NCBI GenBank assembly: GCA_947172415.1
Contig: OX359199.1
Location: forward strand, 2,382,001 to 2,446,000
Length of the DNA stretch: 64,000 bases
Direction: 5' to 3'
DNA from: Chondrosia reniformis
Lineage: Eukaryota > Porifera > Demospongiae > Chondrillida > Chondrillidae
The translations under genes and the position numbers were made by a program. This document shows positions 48,143 to 60,539 of the stretch, one piece after another (the first letter of the stretch is position 1; each line of letters opens with the position of its first letter). The notes beneath the pieces were generated by a model. The model saw only the letters and a program-made list of their open reading frames with translations. It searched no databases and was not told the origin of the DNA.

Positions 48143-48546
48143 AGTTGTGAATGCATAAGGAGAAGATAAGTAAAATGGCCATGGGAAACTCATCATCCAA
48201 AGCTTGCACTATATATAAGTATTTACTTCCCTATATATAGCCCCTTTACTGAGTATGAGACTAGCTATAAATTATGGATAAAATATATAATATGCTGCAT
48301 ATACTACTTTTTCATGCATGAACTACATGCAATAAAAATAAAATTATCACAGAAAGTTGATGCAGGTCCACGAGTCCGAAGTGTTCTGTGATATTTCATT
48401 TTATTATTTACCATTGATAAGCTGATGCAAAAACTTTAAACTATATTTTGACTTGCCAATGAACCTCTACGTCATGTATATGTGTGCATGTGTGTGAATA
48501 GATATACACTGTCGGCTGAAAATTGTACACTGATCAATGAAATGAA

Positions 48547-51500
48547 ATGACTCACCTAGTACTTCTACTTGTAACACTAATGGTGCTTGAAATGATTGCT
48601 GTTTCTTCAAGTAAGCTACATATAAAATATAAATACCAATTTAAATAAATAAAAGTGTAATTTTGTAAGAGGTACTAGTGGGATGGTATTGCTTACATAG
48701 ATAGTAAACCTCAAACAAGGTTCAAACCAAACTTGATAAAAATACTACTATATATATAGGCTTACCTGATTTGGCAGATGTTTGTATATACATGACCAGA
48801 AATATATATAGAGAGAGGATCCCACAGTTAAAACATAAAATATTTTGTATATGTATCTGCAAGCTGTATTACTAAATACAATATGAACATTTATGCATAT
48901 TTATATGTTCTGTATGTCTATCTAATATATAATTATAAAACTTGGTCAGAAAGCAAAGGCAATATTTGTGTATGTATATAAACTGCTACTACAGCAACTA
49001 CTATATATATAATAAGTGTGTATATACTATAACATGACACATACAATGTATAAGACTCCGGTCCATGTATATAGCTATAAAATTTGATATATACGTACAA
49101 TTTAACTTCGAATTCGTCAATATGTTTCTGATTTTTAATATGTATATATATAGGACCAACCATAATCAATCAATCAATTCATCATGTAGCTCATCTCCTC
49201 AGTAGGAGGTCGTTGTTACATACAGTAAAAAAATACTTTAAAAATTTTCAGTTACTATAGGAATATAGACTGTTCTGCATAATAATATATAGGCAAAATC
49301 ATTAATTGTCGTCTCTCCATCTCTTTCTTGGCCGTCCTCTTGGTCGTTTACCACACACCTCTTCCTCAAACACTCTTCTCACCAACCTCTCCTGAGGCAT
49401 TTCCTCAATCTTTTTCCTCCACTCCTCCTTCTTCCTATCTGCCACATCTAAAACTGCTTCAACCTCCAGTCTTCTTCTAATGTCTTCATTTGTTAATCTG
49501 TCCATTCTGGTCACACCTTCTACTCTCCTAAGGTACCTCATCTCCATTGCCTGGATCTTACTTCTGTGTCTTCTCTGTAGGGTCCACGTCTCACTCCCAT
49601 ACAGTAGAGTTGGTACAACCATGGCATTGATAACTCTCAGCTTCGTAGCTTTGCTCAGCTCTTTGTGTTCAATAACTTCACTTCTTAATGCCCCCACCAT
49701 TCTTGCTGCTGCCCCAATCCTCTTCTCAATCTCATGATCGCATGATCCTTCCTCATTAAACATGGCCCCCAAATATTTTGCTGTCTGTACTCCTTCCACC
49801 TCAACTCCATCTGCAACTATGTGACATGTGCCACCCCCCCCCTGCACTACCATCACCTTGGTCTTCTCCCAGTTTATCTTCATCTTCCACTTTGTCATTG
49901 CTTCATTGAGCACTTCAACATTTCTTTTCATGTCCTCCCCCTTTTCAGTCACTAACGCTAGGTCATCCGCAAACATCAGAAATTGTACCTTACTTGCTTC
50001 CAACTGCATACCACCCTGGAAACTCTCCCTTGCCTCCCTCACTATGTTGTCCAGAAATAAGTTAAAATGCCAAGGCGACAAGGTGCACCCCTGTCTCACC
50101 CCTCTCTCTACGCCAAACCAGTCTGAATTTTGCCCCTGTATCCGTACACATGCTTCACTTCTTAGGTACAGAGACTTCACTGCTTCCTTTAGCCTCCCCC
50201 TGACACCATATCTCTCTACCACCAACCATAGCAACTCCCTATTCACTCTGTCAAAGGCTTTTTCTAGGTCTATGCATACCATGTTCATTGTTTTGTTCTT
50301 CTCAATTATCTTCTCCCCAAGTTGTCTCACTGTGAATAGCTGATCAATGCAGCTTCTTTGCCTCCGGAATGCACCCTGTTCTTCTAGTACTCTCTCTTCA
50401 GTGATGGCTCATATCCTCTTATCCAATACAGTAGCGTACACCTTCCCTGGAACACTTAGTAGACTAATACCCCGGTAGTTCTTACACTGTGTTCTACTGC
50501 CTTTTTTGTGTACTGGGACAATTTGTGCTTTCCTCCAATCTGCAGGCACCGTTCCACTCTCCCAGGCCATACAAAAGATTTTGTGTAACCACTGAACTAC
50601 TGCATCTCCACCGGCCTTAAGCATTTCTCCTGTTATTCCACATACTCCAGGTGCTTTCCTGTTCTTCAGCCTCCTAATGCATTCCTGCACCTCTTCCACA
50701 CTGATCTTATCTGTACATTCTGCAGCCTGGTTCGCTTGGCTAGGTGCCTCCCCGTATTCAGGTACCTGAGCATCGTCGGTCTGTTCACTCTCTAGCAGTG
50801 TGACAAAGTAGTCTTTCCACCTCGTCCTGACCTCTTCCTACTCACATAGTACCTGTCCGCTTTCATCACATATTCTTCCCACTTCATGGGTGCCTTTCAC
50901 TGCTGATCGAATGCTTGCCCAGAACCTCTTCTGATCGTGTATATAGTCGCCCTGCAGTGATTCACCTAATCTTCTCCATTCATCATTTTTTGCCTTTCTA
51001 ACTTCATGTCCTGCCGCTCTCTTTGCTCTCAGATACTCTTCCTTTGCTTCTGTGGTTTTTAGTTGTAGCCATCTTTTAAATGCTAATTTCTTCTTCCTAA
51101 CTGACAATTCCACCTCTTTGCCCCACCATCTAGTTCTCTGGTTTCCATTTTCGTACTTTATTCTCCCACACACAACTTCTGCTGTCTCTATGGCATTGTC
51201 CTTAAATTCTTCCCACATTTTTTCCACATCACTACCATTCGTCCATTTTGCTTCATTCAGCTTGCGCCCTAGTCTGATCTGAGACTTTAGTTTGCCCTCT
51301 TCAGTTGTTAGCCTTTCACTCCTCAGTCTACTTTGTTTTTCCACCTTTCTGACTTGGACTCTTCCACACAACTTTAGTTTCATGAGTACAAGGTGGTGGT
51401 CACTGCCTATTTCTGCCCCTCTGGTTACCTTCACATCATTCACATTCCTCTTCGTATCTCCTCTTATCAGGAAATAGTCAATGATCGATTGTAGGCCTCT

Positions 51501-54500
51501 CCCTGGACATATCCATGTGTATTTATGTTTTACCAACCATAATACAGTACTATATAATTGGACAAATATTAGAAGGCCACAGATATCACTGCATATATAT
51601 ATGTAATTGACTACTGTATACCTATAGTATTGTCCATACATTCTATTTAGAATAATTTTGATTGTATAGGTGGATTTACAGGTAATCCAGCAGATCAGCA
51701 AGATATCCCGGGAGTGAGTGCTACATTTACATGTATCATTGCAGATCCAACAAGAGTTCCTGAATGGGTAATTGAAAAGGAAGGAGATAATGATGTGGTA
51801 CTATTCTTTAGTGAATCAGGAAAAGGATTTACTTATTCATCATTCTCATTCTCAGTTGCTACACTAATGACTACTGCAGCTAAAGAACAAAATGGCACAC
51901 GTGTCTATTGTAAATTTCTGTTGTCCACTGCTGAAGGAGTATACCAGATTAACAGCTCAAAAGCTTTGTTAACTGTTTATGGTAATATTATCTTTCTATA
52001 TGCATGCATGTGCTCTTTATATAGATTGGAACATGACCCATGAGCATCCAATTCATTGATTTGCTTAATGGTATATATATATGCATTGAATACTATAGGT
52101 GACCTTTGTCCCCACATCTTATTAACCTTAAAAAAGATACAATTAATATAAGTGCGATGTTCATAGTCTATATATATAGAACTTTGTGAATGCTCCAGTG
52201 ACTGGCTATACTATTGAGATGCTTAAAAATGATCTCGAGGTTCTTAGGACAGCTAGTATTGGAGTGGGTCAATTGGTGGAGTAACCACAGGTGGTTTAAT
52301 TCCATTATACACTCAGTGGATTCTTAAAACCACAGCCATATTTGGAAGGTTTTAGTTGAGGTCACACATGTCAATTGATAGTCCCTGACTAGAATATCAT
52401 TTGTATGCGCAGCAATTCAGTGTATAATGGATTTTAGACATATTATATATGTATAAAAGCAGGAAGAGGGGCAAAGGGGTAACATGCCCTCACCCCCTTT
52501 TATAGACCAAGGGGCACAAGGGCTCCACTTACAGATCAAAATGATTGCCAACACTCAATATACGATGATCTCTATAGCCATAGTGCCCCCCCTACCTGAA
52601 TGTTTTTCCTTCGCCTCTAATTTACTAGTCCAACTTATTCAATTCATTGATTCATTTTTATGTATATACTTGCATTATAGGAGAGCCTTTGCCCCCACAT
52701 ATTATTACCTTTAACAGAAGCTACAATTCAGTGAGGCTATCTTGGTCTTTACCGTGGAGCTTTGTGAATGCTCCAGTGACTGGCTATACTATTGAGATGC
52801 TTAATAATGATCTTGAGGTTCTTAGGACAACTAGTATTGGAGTAGATCAAATGGTGCACACTTTTGATGGTCTCACTGGTGGGACTATTTATATATTAAG
52901 AGTAGCAGCAATCAATGGAGTGGGACAAGGAGGATGGAGCAATATTGTTAATATAACAACTGCTCCAGAAGGTATGTATGCAACTGTAAATAGTATACAC
53001 ATTCATATGCATGTACGTATATGCAATACATTTATACCATATATGAATTGCAATTTTAGTTAAGCTTGTCAGGTCGATACAATCTCAAGATAAATTACAC
53101 AACGCTTTGCTTATCACAAATATGTACTTCATCTGGTGTTAAAAATAATTAAAAGTAGTGAAGGTCTGACTCACTAAAAGTGTCAATTTATGCTTGATAG
53201 CTATGCACCGAGATCACAGAGTCCAATTAAGGAGATAGGTCTACATGTACATGTATGTAGGCTTAATGGTACAAAAGTTCTTGGATGGGCGATTACTGTA
53301 ATACTTAATTCTTGACTACTGTATACCAATTATTGTCCACAGCTTCTATTTAGAATAATTTTGATTGTATAGGTGGATTTACAGGTAATCCAGCAGATCA
53401 GCAAGTTATCCTGGGAGAGAGTGCTACATTTACATGTATCATTGCAGATCCAACAAGAGTTCCTGAATGGGTAATTGAAAAGGAAGGGGATACTAATGTG
53501 ATACTATCCTTGACAGAATCAGGAAAAGGATTTACTTATTCATCATTCTCATCAAGAGTTGCTACACTGATGACTACTGCAGCTAAAGAACAAAATGTAA
53601 CATATGTCTATTGCAAATATCTGATGTCCACTGCTGAAGGAGTATCCCAGATTAACAGCTCAAAAGCTTTGTTAACTGTTTATGGTAATATTATCTTTTT
53701 ATGTGCAAGCATGCGCTCTTTATATAGATTGGAACATGACCCATGAGCATCCAATTCATTGATTTGCTTAATGGTATATATATATATGCATTAGATACTT
53801 TATTATAGCTGAACCTTTGTCCCCACATATATATACCTTTAGAAAAAGATACAAGTAAGATGTTCTTAGAAGGAATCCTTATGCTATTACAGATTATTTA
53901 TATATTAAATTTTAGAGTAGCAGCAATCAATGCAGTGGGACAAGGATATGTGTATAGAGCAACATGGTTCTTCCCACAACTTAAGAATATCATTAATTAA
54001 AGACCTAAAAACTAGACCATGCAATCATCAAATCTGCTTGGTTAAATAAATATTATATATTTCATACATATTTAGGAAAATCTTTAGATTTATATACATA
54101 AAACAGAGACCCAATTATTTACCAAGTATACATACCAAAAAGACAGACTTGTAGCCCACTAATGAAGGGTCGAAATTTCCAGAAACAATTTTCTGCAGAG
54201 GAATAAGGAAGAAAAGAAATCTCTTTGTATCTTTGTTTAGTTCTTTAGGTGTGGATATATTTGACTCACAAATCTGGTCATGTGGATGATATAGTGTTTT
54301 ATTCTTGTGTTTCCTTCCTTGCCTTTCTATTATGCACATGTACCTAATTGCTTTAAAAATTAGGCTTTATAATTCCATATATATATACTCCATTGCTGGA
54401 GCAACCACCAGTGGTTTAATTCCATAACTGTGGCATAACAGTATTTAAGAAGCTATATACACTCAGTGGATTCTTAAATCCTGTTATGAAGTCAGACATG

Positions 54501-56733
54501 TCAGTTGATATATACATACTGAATTCACTCAAAAGATCCCGCCTAAATGATAATACCGGAAATAGAGTTTATTTTATCACATATATATATATACCACAGT
54601 GATTTGGTGTATATGGATTTTAGATGTATATACATCTATATAATCCATATACACCTCACTACCATAATTATATTAATTGGTATATATATATATATAACTA
54701 TTACATAAATTAATCCATGCTAATCATTTATACGTACTTATTTGTGAAACACAAGTTGGAATTTTTTTGTCTAATTTATTAGTGGAACCTATAATCATTG
54801 ATTATATACTGTCTGTCTTTTATATATTATTATAGGAGAGCCATTGCCCCCACATCTTATTACCTTTAACAGAAGCTACAATTCAGTGAGGCTATCTTGG
54901 TCTAAGCCATGGAGCTTTGTGAATGCTCCATTGACTGGCTATACTATTGAGATGCTTAATAATGATCTTGAGGTTCTTAGGACAACTAGTATTGGAGTGG
55001 ATCAAATGCATATGGTATACACTTTTGATGGTCTCACTGGTGGGACTATTTATATATTTAGAGTAGCAGCAATCAATGGAGTGGGACAAGGAGGATGGAG
55101 CAATATTGTTAATATAACAACTGTTAATGTGATAAATCCTCCTCCAGAAGGTATGTATGCAACTGTACTGTATATAGATATTACATCATATGTTTAATTA
55201 TATAATGGTATGTATGTACATGTGATGTTTGTTGGCCCAATACATGATCATGAGAAAGGAGAAAGGAGGAAAAGAAATTTAAGTGTATCAATTAAAGCAC
55301 TATACTGTGTATACGTATATACATGTAGGTTTGCCCTTTTAGACAATACATACATGCAGTAATTGTGATACCATTTATGCAAGTAAACCGAAAGCCAAAC
55401 TAAGACCTTCTCAGCCACTGTAGTCCATGCACACTGCAAAGGTGTTTTGGATCAAAGTACTGTATTTGCACATGCATGGGACTTTTTCTCTTCAGTATAT
55501 ACGTATATACATGTCACTGTTTGAAGTATATATGTATGTATTGCCTTAAAATCATTTTGTTTTGTAGATAACCTTTGCATGAATACAGCATGCAGATTAA
55601 AAGAGATTTGAATTGTTTTTCAGTCCAAAATGTTTTTCTTCACTCCATGCATACACCGGCTGTGTAATGTAATGTTACTACTGTATACACGTATATAGGT
55701 ATAAGTATGTAGATTTATGTATGTATATATATATATATACGTACGTATATAATATTTGATAAATAAATATTACTATAAGATCAGTGGATTTCATATGAGC
55801 ATCAGCAACAGTAAGTTTACACAAATTATTGAACGTTTCGATATCCTTTTGCTGATGAAGACCTTCGTGGTCAAAATGTTCAATAATTTGTGTAAAATTA
55901 CTGTTGCTGGATGTTCATATGAAATCCACTGATGTTATATATAATAAATGCAACAAACAAACCAACCATATCATTTCATATACGTATATATTACTATTTT
56001 GACTTAATTCTTCATTACAGATCCATATGTACACTGTCCATCTATTCCACTCCAACAATTGCATTGTGATATTGCACCTCATAACATTACTTTTGATCTC
56101 ACTTTACCAATGGAATTTATTGCCTTCATGTCACCTGATAAGAAGATCTGCAGCTGTGTTGTTAGAAAGGCTGAAAATTGTAAGGCTATATGTACGCTTA
56201 TATAATATTTATAGTGGTCTAAATATATATATGTGTATGTATATATACGTATGTACACCAAGGCTAGATGTATATATAAGGACTATATCCGACCTAGGAG
56301 GAGCTGCATGAGGCTGAGTAATTATATTTCAACAGAAGTCATTGCCCATAAGCTATAACTGATATATACCCTGAAGGAATTGGTGAAATTTGCTTCAGGA
56401 GGTAAAAATGCCACCTAGTAAGAAAACAAATACGTAAGATTTGCTTCACTTCTGTGTTCATGCCATGTATCCTATATATTAATTAGCAATTTATGCTGTA
56501 TATGGTAGATATGCATGTGATTCTCTCTACACTTTCTTATTATACAGGACTAAATTTTAATGTATATATTTGTGGTATATATTTTGTTTGCATATATAGG
56601 TATTCCCATCAACATTGACAACACTTTGAGTGGAAAAAAGACTGCCAGAGTTCAAATTTTATGTTACTGCAATCAAAACAATTTCACTGTCAGAAATACT
56701 TGGGTTTTATGGGTACCCATTTACAAGATCTAA
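48547..56733 (+). CDS. Ig/FN3 modular secreted protein, seven exons, 528 aa
   Basis: Exons are 48547-48610 (signal peptide, MTHLVLLLVTLMVLEMIAVS), 51670-51981 (Ig), 52681-52971 (FN3), 53373-53684 (Ig), 54836-55150 (FN3), 56021-56179 (Cys-containing) and 56600-56733 (last, TAA). Every intron is phase 1 and the total is 1587 nt, an exact reading frame. Ig exons show the Cys-Trp-Tyr-x-Cys pattern (ATFTCIIADP, PEWVIEK, VYCK). FN3 exons show VRLSWSxPW, TGYTIEML and YxxRVAAINGVGQGGWSNIV. The tail has HCPS, HCDI, ICSCVV and LCYCNQ and no membrane span, so the protein is probably secreted; further exons cannot be excluded. N-glycosylation sites are frequent (NSS, NIT). A role in adhesion or recognition is inferred only from domains. 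The start rests on the signal-peptide exon and the phase match. Confidence 0.75.
49167..51531 (-). mobile_element. 5'-truncated LINE, 2365 bp, with 12-bp target duplication
   Basis: ACCAACCATAAT occurs at 49155-49166 and at 51532-51543. Read on the minus strand the insertion starts within the endonuclease (IIDYFLIRGDT, IGSDHHLVLMKL), then carries RT: ECIRRLKNRKAPGVCGITGE, VPADWRKAQIVPVHKKGS, MVCIDLEKAFDRVNRELLW, RQGCTLSPWHFNLFLDN and catalytic FADDLAL. It ends with YGSETWTLQRRHRSKIQAME and a GRPRKRWRD C-terminus. Only a few breaks (at 50330-50409 and 50699-50838) disrupt it. The 3' end is a short GATT-type tandem tail. The clade is RTE or a close relative, by resemblance. It occupies intron 1 of the Ig/FN3 gene on the opposite strand. 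Confidence 0.9.
52090..52310 (+). pseudogene. Relic FN3 exon between Ig1 and FN3-1
   Basis: CCTTTGTCCCCACATCTTATT at the left and the block encoding FVNAPVTGYTIEMLKNDLEV match the functional FN3 exons. The middle is lost and the 3' half runs into repeat sequence. The acceptor and donor are gone, so it should be skipped. Confidence 0.75.
53795..53960 (+). pseudogene. Second relic FN3 exon between Ig2 and FN3-2
   Basis: It keeps an ATTATAG acceptor, a Pro-rich start (CCTTTGTCCCCACAT) and, after a deletion, VAAINAVGQG from the FN3 end. It occupies the same position in the second unit as the relic at 52090-52310. The relic therefore predates duplication of the Ig-relic-FN3 unit. Confidence 0.7.
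54140..54260 (+). mobile_element. Diverged relative of the 240-bp repeat, copy D
   Basis: ACTAATGAAGGGTCGAAATT followed by TCCAGAAAC keeps the hammerhead-like layout (54159-54186) with one core change (CTAATGA). The following AATAAGGAAGAAAAGAAATC block and CTTTGTATCTTTG match the other copies. It is in intron 4 of the Ig/FN3 gene. Next to it, 54360-54660 shares repeat text with 52270-52440 and 38461-38770. Confidence 0.5.
55780..55933. repeat. Fold-back element, 154 bp, intron 5 of the Ig/FN3 gene
   Basis: ATCAGTGGATTTCATATGA and the following AGCAACAGTAA and ACACAAATTATTGAAC are repeated in inverse at the right end. The centre, 55852-55872, reads CTGATGA and a GACC/GGTC stem, again a partial hammerhead-like layout, but GAAA is replaced by AAAA. 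It is probably a small Penelope-type fold-back. Confidence 0.7.
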
Positions 56734-58139
56734 CCCTAAAATATATACGTATACTAATGAAAACCCAATTGCAACCTGTATATGCATAGATTGAGACAAA
56801 TATTATTTTGTATTGAATGGCAGAAGCAAATTATATTTTGTAATATTTATAGAGCTAGGTTCATGGCTGTGTAGATTTAGTTTATCATGCATAAGTCCAT
56901 GAGCATATATGTAATCACAGCTACTGGAATGAACAAATGAACAATTACAATTTTCAGAATGTTCTGATCAAAAGATGCCTTACTGTGACTGGTACATAAC
57001 TGAAAAGGGACTCCTAAACAGGTGTGAGTTGCGACATAGTTTAGTGTATATATAACAGGAAATATGAAAAAGAAAGAAGCCATTTATAATACTTTATACA
57101 TATCTGTGTTACACTGATTATGGACTACTAGAATATATATATATATGTATAATCTTGAGTCTGAGGATTTTGTATACATTCACCTGTTCCTGTTTTTGTT
57201 GATTAACCTAGCTTGTAATTAAAAGATTAGAAAATATTAAAATCTCCACCCATGATCATATGTATATGTACTTAATAATCCAATCTATCTACTTCCATCC
57301 TACATAATCCAGGTCATGCTTCTCTCTTTCCCTATATGCAATTCTAATTTTCCATCCTGCATGCAGTCTGGCCTGGAGTGATTAACTAATCTCTCCTATG
57401 TACATACATACCTGTTTACAGTTTACATCTGGAATTGTAACCTGAATAAGGATTCTAGTTTAAACTCAAGTTTGCATTAATATACGTATTTGAAAACATT
57501 TTTTCTATATGTAATGTATGTGTGGTTCAGAGTTTACAGATATATGAAGTGTGTTCCTCTGAATAATTTACAATTACATCCATGACTTTACATTTGAATG
57601 GCAAGAGCTTTAAGCAACAAGCATGCATATATATGCATTATAATTTAACTTTATACAGTATAAGTAAAATAGTCTAATGAACTTTAAGTTTATACATATA
57701 TATATATATGTATATAGGCAAATTTAATTGAGTTGATAACTTATGTCTGTAAACATGATGTTCAATTTAAAGGAAAGATTATCAAATGTATATTCACTTG
57801 GTATACAGTATATACACAAGAAATATAAAGTTCCTTGCATTCATTATAAGGTGCACAAGGGAGACCAGTAGGACAGTCTGCCTCAACTTGGTGTGGTACA
57901 TGAGAGCTCCATATATATGTGTTAAGTTCCATCTACGAAATGGGGGGATACCAATTATTGAATTTTGTACAGATAAAAATATAAGAGAACTGAATGAGAT
58001 TAAATCTATCACAAGCCTTGCCAGATAACTCAATGGTTACCCAATCCATTTTCTTTAAACCTGAGACCGAGGCCCTCACAATACTCCCAGAGGAATAAAT
58101 AAGTAATGAATAAATATAGTACATAGCTGTTAATAAATA
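56734..58139. other. 3' flank of the Ig/FN3 gene, no gene seen
   Basis: This is AT-rich with TA runs (57130-57150, 57693-57716). 58010-58110 resembles a SINE or LINE 3' end (GAATAAATAAGTAATGAATAAA). No coding exon is supported. Confidence 0.4.
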
Positions 58140-58299
58140 GTTAAATGTTGAGAAGAGCTTTGTCTTGGTCCAATGTCTAGCTGAATCTTGCCCAGAAGAG
58201 ATGTTGGCTGCAGGACATGGCTATATTTGAAGCTTTGGTAAGAATCCTCCTTGTGGCTGGTTTTGAGTTGGTGGCCTCATTGATAGCATAGAAAGTTAA

Positions 58300-59557
58300 T
58301 CAGAAAAGGGTTAGGTTCTCTAATACCAGCGTTAAAAAGTCAAAAAAGACAAAAAAAGAAACAAGTTTGTCTTGCCGACGTTTCGGTCAGGGTACTCTGA
58401 CCTTCTTCAGGGCGAAGATGAAGCTAGTGTGAGTACTTGTCATTATATAGCCTTGCATCCCTCCTCTGGAGCAAGGTGTCAAGAAAGGGGAGTTGGAGAA
58501 GGACGGAAGACTCCCCTTTCTTGACACCTTGCTCCAGAGGAGGGATGATGGCAGCCTGGACGTCACCGTCTACAGGAAACCGACGCACACAGACCGGTAC
58601 CTGGACTTCCACTCCCACCATCCACCCCAGGTCAAGAGGGGACTGGTCAAGTGCTTGTTCGACAGAGCCAGGACCATCACCACTGGACAGAACAACTTGC
58701 GGAAGGAAGAACACCATCTCACCAGAGTCCTGAGGCAGAATGGATACCCTGGTGCCTTCATCCGCTCATCTTCCAAACCCCCCAGACGGGACATGGAGGC
58801 AACCGAGACACCACCACTGGAAGAAGAGCACAGACCCCCACTGGTGATGCTCCCCTACACAGAGGAGGTCAGTGAGGATATCAGACGGGTCTGCATGAAG
58901 TTTGGCGTGAAGGTTATCTTCAGGTCTGGACACTCTCTCCGCTCCATGCTGACCAAAGTGAAGGACCCCCTGCTGATGGAGAAGCAGGCCAAGGTGGTGT
59001 ACCGCATCCCCTGCAGCTGTGGCGAGGTCTACATCGGAGAGACAGTGAGAAGACTGGAGACCAGAGTGAAGGAGCACAGAGATGCATGTCAGAAGGGAGC
59101 ACTGGAGAAGTCAGCACTGGCGGAGCACGCATGGAAGAACCACCATCCAATCAAGTGGGAGGAAGTCTCCGTGGTTGACCGGACCAGGACCGCCAAGGAG
59201 CTGCTAATAAAGGAGGCCATCCACATTGGACTGAATCACCCATCCCTCAACAGGGAAGGAGGTCTGGAGCTGCCTAGATGCTGGATGGCCGCATTGAAGA
59301 ACACAAGCTGTGGATCCAACCAAAGATCTGTGGCGCCAACTGACAATCCCAGTGACAGCACTTGATGGGATGCAAGGCTATATAATGACAAGTACTCACA
59401 CTAGCTTCATCTTCGCCCTGAAGAAGGTCAGAGTACCCTGACCGAAACGTCGGCAAGACAAACTTGTTTCTTTTTTTGTCTTTTTTGACTTTTTAACGCT
59501 GGTATTAGAGAACCTAACCCTTTTCTGATGACTGCGCCAGCGGAGAAGCCCTCACTT
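58300..59557 (+). mobile_element. Penelope-like element, fold-back structure, 13-bp target duplication
   Basis: CATAGAAAGTTAA flanks it at 58287-58299 and 59558-59570. The plus strand has an ORF, 58493-59365 (290 codons): the end of the RT domain (LPFLDTLLQRRDDG, VYRKPTHTDRYLDF), a linker, and a GIY-YIG nuclease at about 169-260 (VVYRIPCSCGEVYIGET, RLETRVKEHR). This is the diagnostic Penelope pair. About 170 bp of the 3' end (59360-59530) is present in inverse at 58300-58468, and an RT piece at 58508-58548 is inverted at 58458-58493. The left arm is thus a deleted, reversed copy. The element is very GC-rich compared with its surroundings and has no stops in the ORF, so it is young. Confidence 0.9.
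59418..59448 (+). ncRNA. Hammerhead-like core in the Penelope terminal region
   Basis: CTGAAGA is followed by a six-base-pair stem (GGTCAG/CTGACC) and GAAAC, fitting CUGANGA - stem II - GAAA. An inverted copy is at 58380-58410. I could not find the upstream strand of stem III with its cleavage triplet, so a complete ribozyme is not shown. Penelope-like elements are known to carry hammerhead motifs in their terminal repeats. Confidence 0.45.
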
Positions 59558-60539
59558 CATAGAAAGTTAAGTATTGGACAGAAAGTGTCCAAGGGTGCCA
59601 GTTTCTATGGTGTGGTAGGTTACTTGGTAGTGGTTGTGTTGGCTATCTTCGAGGATGTCTGTGCATATTTTTGGGACTTCCTTCGTTTTGCATTGGTGAG
59701 TCCTTGAACAATGTTTTGTGGGATGGTTAGCTCAAGTACTGTTACTTTCTTACCGGAGACTACGACCAGATCAGGTCTGGATAGTGTGGCTGTAAGTTTG
59801 AGTGGGATTGTAGAGGGTGGGTTCTCTGAGGCTCTCCATCCAGGAAAATCTGTTCAAGTGGGGTTGTTTTCCCAATTAAGATCTCCTTGATGCCTTTAAT
59901 CTAAAGTAATACAGAGTCGTGTCTCCATGTGAAGCGGCCTTACTCTAGTGTGGATGGGCAGTAACTTAATATGTGACCTGATGTTGGATTCCTCTCTCCA
60001 CATAGTCCACATTGGGTATATATATCACTGACTATCTTTCATCTTTTGAGATTCATTGAGGAGGGTAAGCAGTCGCATCCAGTTCACAGGAGGAAGGATA
60101 GTTGACCACTGGGTAATCCATCCAAGATCCTATTCCATGCTTTTTCCTAAGGTTTAAGTTGTACTATGTCCAGGAATTTCTTCTTCACTTGCAAAGTTTT
60201 TAGGTGTGAATTAAGGTGCTTGGCTAGAGAGTGACTCAGATGGTGTCCAGTAGTCCAGGATAGCTGTCTACACATGTAAAGATAATATGACCTTTGGAAC
60301 CATGGCCACCAGTCATCAGCCATCCATAATACTCTCTGGTCCATCCCATGTATGTATGTAGGTTCCAGGTATATGATATCAACTGTTTAAAATGATTGTT
60401 GACCTAGCTCACTGTGGGGGCAAATTACTGTCCGGTTACGCAAGACTATTGCTCAATATCTACTCCATCTTTTATGTATGCAAATTGATGGATCATGGCA
60501 GTTGCCAGAGAATCACCTATCCAACTAATTGAAGCATTA

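Larger units (their letters stand above)
58140..60345 (-). pseudogene. Retroelement C-terminal remnant split by the Penelope insertion
   Basis: The minus strand carries scattered blocks: FLLRAGSDTLPTPLNLRRW near 60060-60100, GRFTWRHDSVLL near 59930-59960, and SRPDLVVVSGKKVTVLELTI near 59740-59800. These are typical of the C-terminal part of a non-LTR-like RT family common in cnidarians and sponges. Stops are frequent. The unit continues left of 58287. Removing the Penelope insertion restores continuity at the duplicated CATAGAAAGTTAA. Confidence 0.6.

Noticed and set aside
47912-48196. Minus ORF with poly Ile-Tyr
   Set aside because: It is a translation of the AT microsatellite.
49480-50343. 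Plus-strand ORFs opposite the LINE
   Set aside because: They are shadows of the RT frame; the minus strand carries all the recognisable RT motifs.
58437-59150. Overlapping ORFs on both strands around the Penelope element
   Set aside because: They are high-GC shadows of the 58493-59365 frame, which alone shows the RT tail and GIY-YIG motifs.
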